A DNA stretch of 64,000 bases from assembly GCF_900107205.1 (NCBI RefSeq), contig NZ_FNPC01000004.1, forward strand, positions 310,001-374,000, in the 5' to 3' direction. Each line of letters opens with the position of its first letter. Positions within the stretch are counted from its first letter, which is position 1. Below are positions 1 through 9,277 of the stretch, in pieces. Under the pieces are notes generated by a model. That model was not told the origin of the DNA and did no database searches. It saw nothing but the letters and a program-made list of their open reading frames with translations. The position numbers and the translations under genes are program-made. Origin of the DNA: Halopenitus persicus. Its GTDB lineage: Archaea > Halobacteriota > Halobacteria > Halobacteriales > Haloferacaceae.

Positions 1-1484
1 GAGTGTACATATTGAGTGAAAGCAAAAATCGAACTCTTTTGAATTGTTGTCTCACCATCTCTATCAAAAATTCCAGTACCATCATTTTCAGTAACGATTG
101 CGAAGAATATCAAAGCGAATAGTAATTCTTTACCCATAGCACTGAACATCTGAGCAATTCCTGATTCGAACTGCATCACGTAGATGAGCGCGATCCCGTA
201 GAGGATTATGGGAACGATCCCACTGGAACCATTCATCTCCATCCTAAACCACCGATACAACAGACCAACACTTATTCCGAGAACAAACAATCCAATGAGG
301 ACACCGAGACCCCCAAAGTTCCAGTATAGTTCACCCGGCACAGTCATTGCCGCGCAGGTTTCTGCGTTGATGCCCCGGCCCGAAAAATACTGATTGTTCC
401 TGGCACACATTATTATTGATGGCTTCCCGGACCAGATCACTCTCGGAACGAACGAATACACCGTCAGCAATAGTGTCTCTCCGTGCTGATATGGGACTTG
501 TTTTGGCGTTCTAGCGATAATCATAGTCAGTGCTTCCGTACCAATCAGACGGCCTGTAAACGGCCTAACGTAACTCGCGATAGTCGAACCTGGAAGGAAT
601 ATTGCCTCAGATAGCGGGTATCCTGTGTGTAACCGTTCAATAATTTCTGACACGGGGAATGAAGCCACGAGAGCCAATCCAAGTCCCAATATATGTGTGT
701 ACGAGATACCAGGACCAGCATAGTGATACACTAAGAGTAGTAATATACTGAAAATCAGCAGATGGCCCATTTTAAAACTGAAGACTGTGAAGAGGAGGAT
801 TTCAATGGCTATTATACCGATCATTGCAATTGTTTGGAAGCCGTTTCTTTCGGACTGAAAATAGAGAAAGAGAATAGCGGCAGGAACGAAGTAATGCCAT
901 CGAGCTACCAACGTGACAAACTCGTTGCTGCGGGATAATACACCGATCATTGACAGGGCATAAATACTGCTGCTAACGAGCCACACCAGCAGCAAATTTG
1001 GAACCAGTAGTCGCCTCCGATTCAATTGGGGGAGAAGATGTTTTCCCCGTTTGGACACACCCTCGTACCCAACGTAGAAGGCTACGACCCCACCTGAGAT
1101 CAACAGTAGTGAATGAAGAAACGGCCCTAGCAAATGCGAGGAATTCCTGAAGGCTGGAAACACACCACCAAAATTCAGAATTGTTATTCCGAAGGCGTTC
1201 ACTGGATAGTAGAGAAAAAACAACCCACCCATAATGACTACCGGTTCTAGTGGATCTTTTCCGAGGTAGTAATTCCACACTAGGGGGCCGACAGTAAGGA
1301 GCGTCACTAAAGCTATTAGTATCGGGATAATAAGTATATCAGTACGAACGGATCCCGATGGGAGACCGTTCATCACAATCCAGCCAATCGCTCCTATTCC
1401 CACTAGGAATGTTGTCTCGACGTATGCGATAAATAGCAGACGTCGGTCGTCTATCCATTCCGTCATACTAGCTATGTGCTTCAT
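1..1484 (-). CDS. Wzy-like oligosaccharide repeat-unit polymerase (3' end beyond window)
   Basis: From an ATG at 1484 the minus-strand frame stays open to the window edge, 494 codons without a stop, so the C-terminus is missing. The product is an integral membrane protein with roughly ten or more hydrophobic segments and a large loop in the second half. That loop carries SFVPRVIWSGKPSI, resembling the PR-x-W-x-x-KP loop of O-antigen / repeat-unit polymerases. In that family the enzyme joins lipid-linked repeat units on the outer membrane face. Neighbours (glycosyltransferases, Wzx-like flippase) support this role. An in-frame ATG at 1466 is an alternative start. The base composition is clearly lower in GC than the metabolic genes. 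Function is inferred from topology, motif and context. Confidence 0.7.
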   Translation of the reverse strand, partial: MKHIASMTEWIDDRRLLFIAYVETTFLVGIGAIGWIVMNGLPSGSVRTDILIIPILIALVTLLTVGPLVWNYYLGKDPLEPVVIMGGLFFLYYPVNAFGITILNFGGVFPAFRNSSHLLGPFLHSLLLISGGVVAFYVGYEGVSKRGKHLLPQLNRRRLLVPNLLLVWLVSSSIYALSMIGVLSRSNEFVTLVARWHYFVPAAILFLYFQSERNGFQTIAMIGIIAIEILLFTVFSFKMGHLLIFSILLLLVYHYAGPGISYTHILGLGLALVASFPVSEIIERLHTGYPLSEAIFLPGSTIASYVRPFTGRLIGTEALTMIIARTPKQVPYQHGETLLLTVYSFVPRVIWSGKPSIIMCARNNQYFSGRGINAETCAAMTVPGELYWNFGGLGVLIGLFVLGISVGLLYRWFRMEMNGSSGIVPIILYGIALIYVMQFESGIAQMFSAMGKELLFALIFFAIVTENDGTGIFDRDGETTIQKSSIFAFTQYVH

Positions 1485-1559
1485 AAGGGAAATTATGCGG
1501 ATCCGAATGACGCGTTCTTAATGCCGAACAGCTCGATAACTGGACACTCGAACTGCGTT

Positions 1560-2465
1560 TCAATGGAATCTCCCCCCACGAATCCAATCAAGTACGCGAC
1601 TCGCTGTTGTTCCTAATCCTCTTCTAGAGAGGGAGAGGAAAAGACGAGACAACCGATATTCTGTCTTCGTGAGACCGACACGCCGGGCAATAGCATCCTC
1701 TCCTACCCGAACGATCCGGTAGGACCGGCCATCGTCACGGAGTGCACGTTCGTCATTTACTGTGTTTGCGATATCCCGGTACGATTGCTCGTTCAACCTT
1801 CCGTGAAGTATTCTAACTGGGCCGTTTAGATATTGAAACCCGTTGCCGACACGGTAGTTGTATTCAGGAGGTATCGTGTGGATACACGCGTCCGAAACGT
1901 AGGCCGCATCTCGGAAGGCTTCCTGATCGTTTATCCCGGCCAGCTCCTGTTCATAGGTCTCATGTCGTTGCTGCCACTCTGTTAGAAGTTCGTTTGCATC
2001 GTCTCGACGAAATGCGATGACACCAGTATTAAACCAAGGATAGGTCGGTGGTGCTGGTGAAGGACTTATTGGTCGACTTTCGTATTTTGCAGCGATCGAA
2101 CGAATGATTCCATGCGCAGCGGCCACCGGAACTCGATCGAGAACTGTATTTAGGTCGGCGAGTCCGTCCGCCGAGACGACCCAAGTATCTGAATCAAGAT
2201 AGAGCGTTCGTTTGTACGGTGATAGTGCCAGCCCTCTTGGCTTGTCCGTCCAACTGAACGAGGGCTCCGATAAGGTCAACAGCTCATCAAACACATCAGA
2301 CACGATATCAGTACTCGCTTCGTCAGTCACAATAGAGCATGGTGTATCCGGTGAAACAGTATCGATCCGTTCTGCGGACCGGTTCGCCTCTTTGACGAAC
2401 TGGCCCCCGGTAGCCACGTAACAGACACCGAATCGGTCATCTGATGGCATTCGTTTAAACACCAT
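1560..2465 (-). CDS. Glycosyltransferase with DxD motif (GT8-like nucleotide-sugar transferase)
   Basis: A 301-residue soluble protein. After an N-terminal Rossmann-like strand (VCYVATGGQF) there is a donor/metal-binding DxD in TLYLDSDTWV (D91, D93) and a later PWFNTGVIAF segment. This arrangement is typical of GT-A enzymes of the GT8 / nucleotide-diphospho-sugar transferase type. It probably adds one sugar to a lipid-linked glycan on the cytoplasmic face. The ATG at 2465 overlaps the stop of the upstream gene by 11 bp, so the two are probably co-translated; an ATG six codons in (2450) would remove the overlap. The sugar and acceptor cannot be read from sequence. Confidence 0.75.
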   Translation of the reverse strand: MVFKRMPSDDRFGVCYVATGGQFVKEANRSAERIDTVSPDTPCSIVTDEASTDIVSDVFDELLTLSEPSFSWTDKPRGLALSPYKRTLYLDSDTWVVSADGLADLNTVLDRVPVAAAHGIIRSIAAKYESRPISPSPAPPTYPWFNTGVIAFRRDDANELLTEWQQRHETYEQELAGINDQEAFRDAAYVSDACIHTIPPEYNYRVGNGFQYLNGPVRILHGRLNEQSYRDIANTVNDERALRDDGRSYRIVRVGEDAIARRVGLTKTEYRLSRLFLSLSRRGLGTTASRVLDWIRGGRFH

Positions 2466-3681
2466 TTACTACCGCTTGGACACATCGAATCATACCATCA
2501 GCCGTTTGTTCGATCCCCCAGTCCTCGATACGTTCCTTCGAAACCTGGCCCATTTCCTCAACCATCCCTGGACGTTCGAGACAGTCCTTAATAGCCGTGG
2601 CAAGGGTAGCAACGTCCGCAGTATCGATAACAAATCCGTTTTCTCCGTCAACCAAATCTTCCGTTGCACCGACTTCTCCCGTGGCGATGATCGGGAGACC
2701 GAAGTTCATCGCTTCGTTGATCACAAGCCCCCAGTTTTCCTGTCTGCTTGGTAAAACAAATACATCAGACAGTTCGTAGTACTCGGGGAGTTCCGATTGA
2801 TTCTGAAAACCGGCAAATATCACATCCTCGTCTCTACCTCGATGACGCGTCTCTCGTTCAAGTTGGTCCCGTAATTCACCGTCACCTACGAACATCAGGA
2901 TTGCGTCGTCGTTAGCTGTGGCGGTACAGAACGCCTGTAAGAGGAGATCTGGGCGTTTTCGTTCGATGAGCTTACCGACGAAGAGAAACACGGTCTGATC
3001 CGACGAAATATCGTGTCGGTCCCGTAGATCGTCAGATTCGGGAAGTTTCGCGGCTTCAGACTGCCAGAAATCGTTATCGACAGTGTAGGGTACGTCGATG
3101 ATACGCTCGTCAGCAATGTCGAAGGACGTGTAAAATTCACGGTTCCGACTGCCGATAGCCGCGAAAACATCAACGGTCTCGAACAGAGTACGAAGGATCT
3201 GTCGTTTGATACTACGAACGTACCACGGCGGGGGGTCGAGAAGCGTCGATTCTCCCCGGAAGATCACGCCGAGATCACAGAAAGGCGCCATTGCGAAAGC
3301 AAGTGTATTCGTCGCGGCCATATATCCGTGAATCCATAGAACATCGGGTTGGTCTTCACGTAACTTCATCACTAGTCCGGGGTTAAGCAAACCAAAGAAG
3401 GAGTTTGTATCTTCGAGGGGAGAGATATTGTCCAGAAATACGTGATCGTAGCCTTCGAGTAGTGGAACGTCCCAGGCGATTTCCGTCTCGAACCCGGAAT
3501 CTGTTTTCGCCTCGATTCCCTGTCGATCACAGAAGTAGACGGTAAGATCGATTTCGTCGCGAGAGGAGAGTTCGCGAAACAGCGGTGCTTGGTACTGAAT
3601 GGGGTGAGAGGCCAACGCGACCAGCTGGCAGGCTTCTTTGTCACGACTATTCAAACTATCCGGTTCCTGTTTTGCGGTCAT
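2455..3681 (-). CDS. GT4-family glycosyltransferase
   Basis: A 408-residue GT-B fold enzyme. The C-terminal half begins at the signature FVGKLIERKRPDLLLQAF (about residue 234) and contains the retaining GT4 E-x7-E region around QENWGLVINEAMNFGLP, followed by GENGFVID. The N-terminal acceptor domain begins VALASHPIQYQAPLFREL, which is common in polysaccharide glycosyltransferases. Its start overlaps the stop of the gene upstream by 4 bp and its end overlaps the next gene, so 4646 to 1560 reads as one minus-strand transcription unit. Donor and acceptor are unknown. Confidence 0.85.
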   Translation of the reverse strand: MTAKQEPDSLNSRDKEACQLVALASHPIQYQAPLFRELSSRDEIDLTVYFCDRQGIEAKTDSGFETEIAWDVPLLEGYDHVFLDNISPLEDTNSFFGLLNPGLVMKLREDQPDVLWIHGYMAATNTLAFAMAPFCDLGVIFRGESTLLDPPPWYVRSIKRQILRTLFETVDVFAAIGSRNREFYTSFDIADERIIDVPYTVDNDFWQSEAAKLPESDDLRDRHDISSDQTVFLFVGKLIERKRPDLLLQAFCTATANDDAILMFVGDGELRDQLERETRHRGRDEDVIFAGFQNQSELPEYYELSDVFVLPSRQENWGLVINEAMNFGLPIIATGEVGATEDLVDGENGFVIDTADVATLATAIKDCLERPGMVEEMGQVSKERIEDWGIEQTADGMIRCVQAVVNGV

Positions 3682-4646
3682 ACCGTCTCGATCACTCGTT
3701 CCATCCGTGTCCGTATCGTGTGGGGTTGGACTCGATCTGCACCACGTTCAGCCATCCGCTGTCGTTCATCCGGGTTACTGAGTAGTCGCCTCGTCTCGGA
3801 CAATAGTTCCTCCGGATCGTTGGCGTAAGCTGCGCCGTCTCCGAATATCTCTTCCTGTCTCTCGGTATGGGTCGTCAACATTGCCGACCCGGTTGCGGGA
3901 ATCTCGAACGAACGGAAATTGTATGCATTGAGGTTGTGGTCGGCGACGATATTGAGGACGACATCAGCGGAACACATTGCGACGCTGTACTCTTCACCAG
4001 TCACTGGCCCACCCTGAACGTGACGTCGAACCGTTCGATCGAAGCAATGGCGTTTCCAGCCCCCGCCATAGATCGAGAGATCAATGTCGCTCTCGGCGAG
4101 CGGGGTAAGGTATCGTTGGCGTTTCTTCGACCAGTGACCAAGAAATACTGTCGCACATTCATATTTCGGCTTAGATCGGGCAGGGTAGTGTAGTTCGGGT
4201 GTGTAGCCAAAGGGGAGTAGTTCAACGTTCCGGGCACCATTTTCACGTAGGGGGGCGAACAATTCTTCTGACCAGATAAACACGGCGTCGTATTCTGGCA
4301 AAGCATCGAGATACTCTTGCATACGGCGTTCCTTCGAACGGACTTTAAACGGATTATCCGGGTTCCAATTAATTATGGTCGCGTCTGAATCGACCCGTAT
4401 TTGCTCAATGTTCCCCCTACTAAAGTCGCTTCCCTTCACAACAAAGACTAGATCCGGGGAATTTCGGCGCACCGCTTGCTCCAGATCTTTCACCACAGAG
4501 TCGACTCCGAGCGTGTAGCCGAAGACTGGCAACGTTCGTGTAGAAGTGTCGACGTACGTTACCTCGTGACCAAGGGATTCGAAGGCCCTCGCACAAGACC
4601 GGCCGAGAGACGAGTGTTGATCGAGACCCGCGACCACTATCATCAT
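3678..4646 (-). CDS. CgeB-like glycosyltransferase (GT-B, Glyco_trans_1_2 type)
   Basis: About 322 residues. The C-terminal part (YNFRSFEIPATGSAMLTT, then EEIFGDGAAYANDPEEL) matches the CgeB / Glyco_trans_1_2 pattern, in which the nucleotide-sugar site lies in the last third. I chose the ATG at 4646 over the upstream in-frame start at 4706. A TTTTAAG TATA box (4672-4680 read on the minus strand) lies about 30 nt before it, as expected for a leaderless haloarchaeal transcript, and the extra 20 residues are not family-like. It is the first gene of a three-gene glycosyltransferase unit, with a 4-bp overlap to the next gene. Confidence 0.75.
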   Translation of the reverse strand: MMIVVAGLDQHSSLGRSCARAFESLGHEVTYVDTSTRTLPVFGYTLGVDSVVKDLEQAVRRNSPDLVFVVKGSDFSRGNIEQIRVDSDATIINWNPDNPFKVRSKERRMQEYLDALPEYDAVFIWSEELFAPLRENGARNVELLPFGYTPELHYPARSKPKYECATVFLGHWSKKRQRYLTPLAESDIDLSIYGGGWKRHCFDRTVRRHVQGGPVTGEEYSVAMCSADVVLNIVADHNLNAYNFRSFEIPATGSAMLTTHTERQEEIFGDGAAYANDPEELLSETRRLLSNPDERQRMAERGADRVQPHTIRTRMERVIETV

Positions 4647-4766
4647 CGATATAGGGTACTCGATGAGTATACTTAAAATCGACAACTTCAGTCTTCGTTC
4701 TATCACTGCCCAAAAGCTGCGGTTTGAATAAGTAGGGAATTCGTTCAGTCTGTGTGTAAAATGAAT

Positions 4767-5639
4767 TTACGTGTAGCCAAGTTGTTCAAGTCGGTCACTA
4801 ACGTCCTCTTCTAGCGACATTCGATCAGTCGTTTCACCTGTCTCCACTGATTTTCTGTTTTTCGAATTTGCTATCAACCAGGGGACAGTAACGAGAGGAT
4901 CGATATATGCGCTCCCGGGATGGCCGTAGATACCCCATTCACCGAACGCGTTCCCATGATCGGACGTGACGACCGTTTTTCCCTCGAGTTTCTCTAGCAG
5001 TTCAGCCACGTATGGCAATACAACAGTGAGATTCTCGCGATACACGTCCCAAACTCGCTCACGATCTATCTCCCCGCGCCGCATTCTCAGCCAAATATTA
5101 TCTGGTTGGTCGAGGCTCGTATACCCGTACTCCTCGTGGAATCTTCGTCCTTCCTCTCCGATGAACGGATAGTGTGGCTGGAGAAAGTGCGTGATCAATC
5201 GTTTGTTCGGATATTCGGACGCCATCTCGAGAGTGGCTTCAACGACGGGCTCAGGCGGAACCGTATGGAGTTCCTCGTCCCAACCGTTCTCCCAAACTTG
5301 CTTAACTGCGTGGAACTCCGCGTTGACCTCGGCCGGATGCGGATTCGCAGAGACATAGACGACATCCTGAAAGGAACCTCCACCGAAGTTTTGCTCCATA
5401 AACTCGCCGGTGTGGGAACCCCGAGATCTGACTGATGAAAGCTCGCCGGGGAGATCGTTCACATCTTCGAACAGGTCATATCGACAGGCATCAAGGATGA
5501 TCAGGTTATCCCAGTCCTCGTCAAGGACGTAGGTTCCATCATTTCCGCCAAATATTCGGTTTCGAAACGTTCCGTAGCCGTATACCAGGGCGATCTTTGG
5601 GTTTTTGATTCCGGTCCTAACCTTCGAAAATCCTTTCAT
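4767..5639 (-). CDS. Alkaline-phosphatase-superfamily hydrolase/transferase
   Basis: A 290-residue protein with the metal-site signatures of the alkaline phosphatase/sulfatase superfamily: IILDACRYDLF near residues 48-58 (first metal aspartate), a GSHTGEFM segment that could provide a Thr/Ser nucleophile, HFLQPHYPF, and TSDHGNAFGEWGIYGHPG for the second metal site. No cysteine-type sulfatase motif (CxPxR) is seen, so a phosphotransferase, phosphodiesterase or Ser/Thr-type activity is more likely than a classical sulfatase. Related proteins are frequent in haloarchaeal glycan clusters. There is no clear signal peptide, so it may act on the cytoplasmic face. The substrate is unknown. Confidence 0.7.
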   Translation of the reverse strand: MKGFSKVRTGIKNPKIALVYGYGTFRNRIFGGNDGTYVLDEDWDNLIILDACRYDLFEDVNDLPGELSSVRSRGSHTGEFMEQNFGGGSFQDVVYVSANPHPAEVNAEFHAVKQVWENGWDEELHTVPPEPVVEATLEMASEYPNKRLITHFLQPHYPFIGEEGRRFHEEYGYTSLDQPDNIWLRMRRGEIDRERVWDVYRENLTVVLPYVAELLEKLEGKTVVTSDHGNAFGEWGIYGHPGSAYIDPLVTVPWLIANSKNRKSVETGETTDRMSLEEDVSDRLEQLGYT

Positions 5640-5684
5640 CTGTTCCTCTCGTTTTTCAGCACGACCCTTACAAGATTCGACTCG

Positions 5685-6845
5685 TTAGTTGCTGTCGATC
5701 ATAGATCGATACGCCTGATGAACTCTTTCTCCATAATCGTCGAGTGTATAGTTCTCCCGGATGAGAGTCTCAGCTTCCTTCCCCATTCGACGTCGCTCGG
5801 AAGCATCATCATATAATTTTCGTAACGCGTTGGCGAGGGACCCGCTGTCGGCTGCCGGAACCTCGATACCGTGGACGCCGTCTTCACCGACCCAACCCGA
5901 ATTGTACGTCGTGATAAGCGGGAGGCCCGCCGCCATCGCCTCGTACGTCACGATAGCACTCCCCTCCTCGAGAGACGGGAAGACGAACACTGATGAACGG
6001 TTGAAACAGTCTTCGAGGTCGTCGACCCACCCAAGTAGACGGACGTCATTTCTCTCCTCGTAATCCGAGATGAGGGGTCGTAGATCTTTTTCAACTTCGC
6101 TCGCGATCGCGAGTTCTGCGTCCGGCAAGTCGACCTTGTCCCACGCCTCGAGGAGATACGGAATCCCCTTTCGTATGCTCACGTTTCCCGCGAAGAGAAA
6201 GCGAACCGTCTCGGAGTCACGTGAACACGAAGTCGTCGGCGGCGGATCGACACCGAAGGGAATACACTTTACAGATCGTTCGTCGAACCCTCTGTCGAGA
6301 AACGATTGGTAGGCGAACTCTGAGGGAGTAACGATATAATCCGCCGCCTCGTATTCCTGCTCTTCGTCGGCGACCGCGTCCTCGGAAAGCGGGGGGCTGA
6401 CCGCGTTGTGACGCTGATACTCTCTCGAGAGAATTTCCCATTGGGTTCTGATATGAGACGAACTACGTTCGACCGCAGTGGTCATATTCAACTTCTCGGC
6501 CCGATCGAGGCTCTGACGGCACGATCCCGCGAAACCGAGGAATAAACCGTCCTCAACGGTTGATAGTCGACGAGAAACCGAACGGTCAAAGAGGTCTCCT
6601 TTCCACCGTTGAAAGGGCCTGTTCCACTTGCTTGGAACGAGTCGATTGAGACCTGGGATACGAATCCCAAGTTGCATCACGAGTTCCGCGTGACGGATTG
6701 GTTCGACGTACTCCGGTGGCAGATCGTGGTTTAATTTGAAACGTGGATACGTCGTATAGATCGTATCAAGCGCATCTCGATGATAGAGCTGAGTAGCGAG
6801 ATTGAAAGCGTGGAATGTACCAGGAACGGAAATAGATACTTTCAT
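5685..6845 (-). CDS. GT4-family glycosyltransferase
   Basis: A 386-residue GT-B enzyme. It begins MKVSISVPGTFHAFNLATQL, and its C-terminal nucleotide-sugar domain starts at FLFAGNVSIRKGIPYLLEAW and contains FPSLEEGSAIVTYEAMAAG, the GT4 E-x7-E equivalent. It closes with the regular GT4 helix (RENYTLDDYGERV). It is separated by 45 bp from the downstream phosphatase-like gene, probably in one transcript. The upstream flank (6846-6900) is very AT-rich and contains TATA-like sequence near -25. Donor and acceptor are undetermined. Confidence 0.85.
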   Translation of the reverse strand: MKVSISVPGTFHAFNLATQLYHRDALDTIYTTYPRFKLNHDLPPEYVEPIRHAELVMQLGIRIPGLNRLVPSKWNRPFQRWKGDLFDRSVSRRLSTVEDGLFLGFAGSCRQSLDRAEKLNMTTAVERSSSHIRTQWEILSREYQRHNAVSPPLSEDAVADEEQEYEAADYIVTPSEFAYQSFLDRGFDERSVKCIPFGVDPPPTTSCSRDSETVRFLFAGNVSIRKGIPYLLEAWDKVDLPDAELAIASEVEKDLRPLISDYEERNDVRLLGWVDDLEDCFNRSSVFVFPSLEEGSAIVTYEAMAAGLPLITTYNSGWVGEDGVHGIEVPAADSGSLANALRKLYDDASERRRMGKEAETLIRENYTLDDYGERVHQAYRSMIDSN

Positions 6846-6960
6846 TATTTAATACCTATATTGAATATTATAATTTCGGTTTATGGGTCTGTGACCGATG
6901 TCGTGTCGAGGAATTGATCTGGTATGTCACGAACACCGCTCGAATTAAATATTATGTGCA

Positions 6961-7797
6961 TTATGATTTGTTTTTATACGCGTAAATATACCCGTCCCTT
7001 TTCTCGATATTGAATCCAGCTTCCAGCAATTCATCTTCTATCTCTGGAATATTGTTATGTGGTTCTACAATTAAAGTGTGTATTTCCTTCTCATTAAGAG
7101 TTTCTGACAACCCTCTAAGAACATCTGGACCAGCGCCTTCTACGTCTATTTTTAATACATTCGGTACTGAAAGGCTTTCATCACGTATCAATTCATCCCC
7201 TGATATTTTGTCGACTTCAATAGTTTCTTTTTCAAGATGGGTCTCTTGATGATAGGTTACCTCTGAAAGTGTATGTTCTTGACTTCCCGGTACATCTGTC
7301 TTTAAAATTTGCAACTCTGTCGTACCAGAATCACTTGATAAAGCTATAGGGTAAATATTTATATCTAGATTGTTCAAATCTGTATTTAGTTTTATTTCTC
7401 TGACATTCGGTGGATATGGCTCAAAGGCAAAAACTTCAGAACTAGATATATTTCTACCAATTATACACGAATAAATCCCGATATTAGATCCGATATCGTA
7501 GAAATCATCCCCGTTATCTATTCTATTCAATAACAGGTGTACAATTTCTTTTTCTGCAGAACTGGATGAGTTTTTGTATTCATTGACTCTCTTATACTGT
7601 TCATAATTCCGTGTAGAGATCTTAATTGGTTCATCGAATACATCGATAGTTATATGTTTCTGTCCCGTTGCTCGAAATTTATAATTTTTATATATAGTTG
7701 TAGTTCTTCTATTAATGTAATTTATAATACCCGCTATAAAATTCGCAATACCCTCCCTCCGAAGTACGGCTAACCCGCGTTTAGCTAATCGTTTCAC
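6961..7797 (-). CDS. FkbM-family SAM-dependent methyltransferase
   Basis: A 278-residue protein with the FkbM core. SAM motif I is FYDIGSNIGIYSCIIG, followed by VFAFEPYPPNV (acidic residue binding ribose) and the family signature LKIDVEGAGPDVLRGL near the C-terminus. FkbM proteins O-methylate sugars or other small molecules; here glycan O-methylation is the natural inference. The gene is markedly AT-rich, with many AAA, ATT and TTT codons, unlike the GC3-rich genes elsewhere in the window, which suggests recent acquisition. It does not overlap its neighbours and has a long AT-rich downstream flank. Confidence 0.8.
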   Translation of the reverse strand: MKRLAKRGLAVLRREGIANFIAGIINYINRRTTTIYKNYKFRATGQKHITIDVFDEPIKISTRNYEQYKRVNEYKNSSSSAEKEIVHLLLNRIDNGDDFYDIGSNIGIYSCIIGRNISSSEVFAFEPYPPNVREIKLNTDLNNLDINIYPIALSSDSGTTELQILKTDVPGSQEHTLSEVTYHQETHLEKETIEVDKISGDELIRDESLSVPNVLKIDVEGAGPDVLRGLSETLNEKEIHTLIVEPHNNIPEIEDELLEAGFNIEKRDGYIYAYKNKS

Positions 7798-7848
7798 TCG
7801 TAGTGTATATAACCTGTTCTTCCTGTATAAGACACTCGGACTAGGCTG

Positions 7849-8075
7849 TGTTTAGATGCGTGAATTTGGGCGAGTTAGCGACTCTATTGAGAGTACCCTG
7901 TTCCACGATTCATCAAAGAACGACGATCGAGACGGTTCATTCAACGAAGACTAACGATTCCGTCGTTCTGGCGGATCGATCCCATCAGATTATCACTCCA
8001 ACTGTGACTCCCGAGACAGTACGGCCTTCGAATCGTGAAATTCGGCGTTAAAACGCTCACACTAGTGTCTAAACA
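7849..8075. mobile_element. Putative MITE / non-autonomous IS remnant
   Basis: A 227-bp segment between two FkbM genes is bounded by inverted ends: TGTTTAGA at 7849-7856 and its complement TCTAAACA at 8068-8075. Similarity continues weakly inward. The interior shows no believable transposase; the plus-strand frames are short and broken. The layout (short terminal inverted repeats, about 0.2 kb, no gene, AT-rich island) is what a haloarchaeal MITE or a deleted insertion sequence looks like. No target-site duplication is obvious at the edges, so the family assignment is open. Confidence 0.4.
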
Positions 8076-8108
8076 AAAGGGAAAAACCCGGAGGCTTCTT
8101 ACCTTCAA

Positions 8109-8915
8109 TTATCGTTCAGCGCAGATGAAATGCTCCCCATACCTATTTCCTTCAGGATCAAGTTGTGTAATTGAAAAACCGTGATCACGTAGAATATCGT
8201 AGACCTCATAAGGGCTATCATCATAATCTTTCGGGGACCGAATTCCGTCTTTCATCGGAAAGTGGATCTCGCAGAAAATAAGCCTGCAATCAGAATTTTG
8301 GAGTGTTTTTTTAAGTCCTCGGAGAACACGAACTTCAGCACCTTCAACGTCAATTTTCAGTATGGTTGGTTCTGGAATATCCTGTTGCCAGACAAGCGAA
8401 TCGCCCGTCACTCTCCGCATTGATTGATCTTCTGTAGTTTCGCCTGAAATCCTTCCATCTCCGGTATTGATAACACGAGTTCCTGTCTTCTCGTGATCAC
8501 GACCCATTTCAACCTTCCCCTCCTGGTCCCACAAGACTTTCTCGACAACCCGGGCTGGTGTTTGATTGATGCTGATATTTCGTTTTAACTGTTCGACGTT
8601 GTTTGGAAATGGTTCAAAAGCGATAACTTCCCCTTCATTCAATAGATCCCCAACAAGGCAAGTATATAACCCGTAGTGTGCACCAATATCATAGAATACA
8701 TCGTCACTATTCACCATATGAAGTAGGTCATATAAAATTCCTCTCTCGCCACCGAAAGAGATTACTGAATTATAGTCCAGTCTACTCGAAATTGAATAAG
8801 TGGCCGACGCAGAACCTAATGAAACCGTTTTCCTATCTGATATTAATGGAAATAATCGATCAAGGACGTTACGCTTGATGTTCATACTACCTGCTGGCAC
8901 CTGAACGTATATCAT
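8109..8915 (-). CDS. FkbM-family SAM-dependent methyltransferase
   Basis: A 268-residue FkbM protein with motif I FYDIGAHYGLYTCLVG, the ribose-binding VIAFEPFPNNVEQLK and the signature ILKIDVEGAEVRVLRGLKK, ending with CEIHFPM. It is a paralogue of the gene at 6961-7797 and shares its organisation, though with better preserved family spacing. An in-frame ATG at 8885 is a plausible later start, because the first ten residues are not family-like. A glycan O-methyltransferase role is inferred from the neighbourhood. It is moderately AT-rich, and the MITE-like segment lies directly downstream. Confidence 0.8.
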   Translation of the reverse strand: MIYVQVPAGSMNIKRNVLDRLFPLISDRKTVSLGSASATYSISSRLDYNSVISFGGERGILYDLLHMVNSDDVFYDIGAHYGLYTCLVGDLLNEGEVIAFEPFPNNVEQLKRNISINQTPARVVEKVLWDQEGKVEMGRDHEKTGTRVINTGDGRISGETTEDQSMRRVTGDSLVWQQDIPEPTILKIDVEGAEVRVLRGLKKTLQNSDCRLIFCEIHFPMKDGIRSPKDYDDSPYEVYDILRDHGFSITQLDPEGNRYGEHFICAER

Positions 8916-9277
8916 AGTGCTGGTCCGAATCCCAACTGATCGTCATACAGTACAGTTGTAAAATTACTAAAAATACGGTATATGATACTCCGGTAGCCTG
9001 AAACGGGCTGGGATTGTATCAGTAGCGTACTGACAGAGGGTGGCGTTTAATAGTAGATGAATAAAGATTGTGAATGTTCGCTGAATTATAGTTGGAGAAG
9101 TGTACCTAACCATTATTCAACTACTTCACAACTTAAGGAAGCACTGTACCTGACGAATTCCCTCTAATTTTGCGCATCATTAGGACATTCGTTGATTGGT
9201 ATGATGATATCCACACTCCTTAGTGAATACGAATCGGTTAGACCAATAGAACGACAATCAGCACACTCACCTAACTG
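8916..9277. other. AT-rich intergenic region between divergent genes
   Basis: These 362 bp separate the FkbM gene (minus) from the flippase (plus). I see no open frame longer than a few dozen codons with haloarchaeal coding character, and no RNA gene. A short inverted repeat CAGTA-GCG-TACTG lies around 9020-9034. The segment presumably holds both divergent promoters and, like the genes on its left, has a foreign, AT-rich composition. Confidence 0.5.

Noticed and set aside
208-1278. Short frames at 208-393 (+) and 973-1278 (-) as genes
   Set aside because: Both lie inside the continuous 494-codon membrane-protein frame on the minus strand and lack coding character.
7848-8051. 67-codon plus-strand frame between the FkbM genes
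   Set aside because: It starts inside the terminal inverted repeat and looks like a translation of the MITE-like element rather than a gene.
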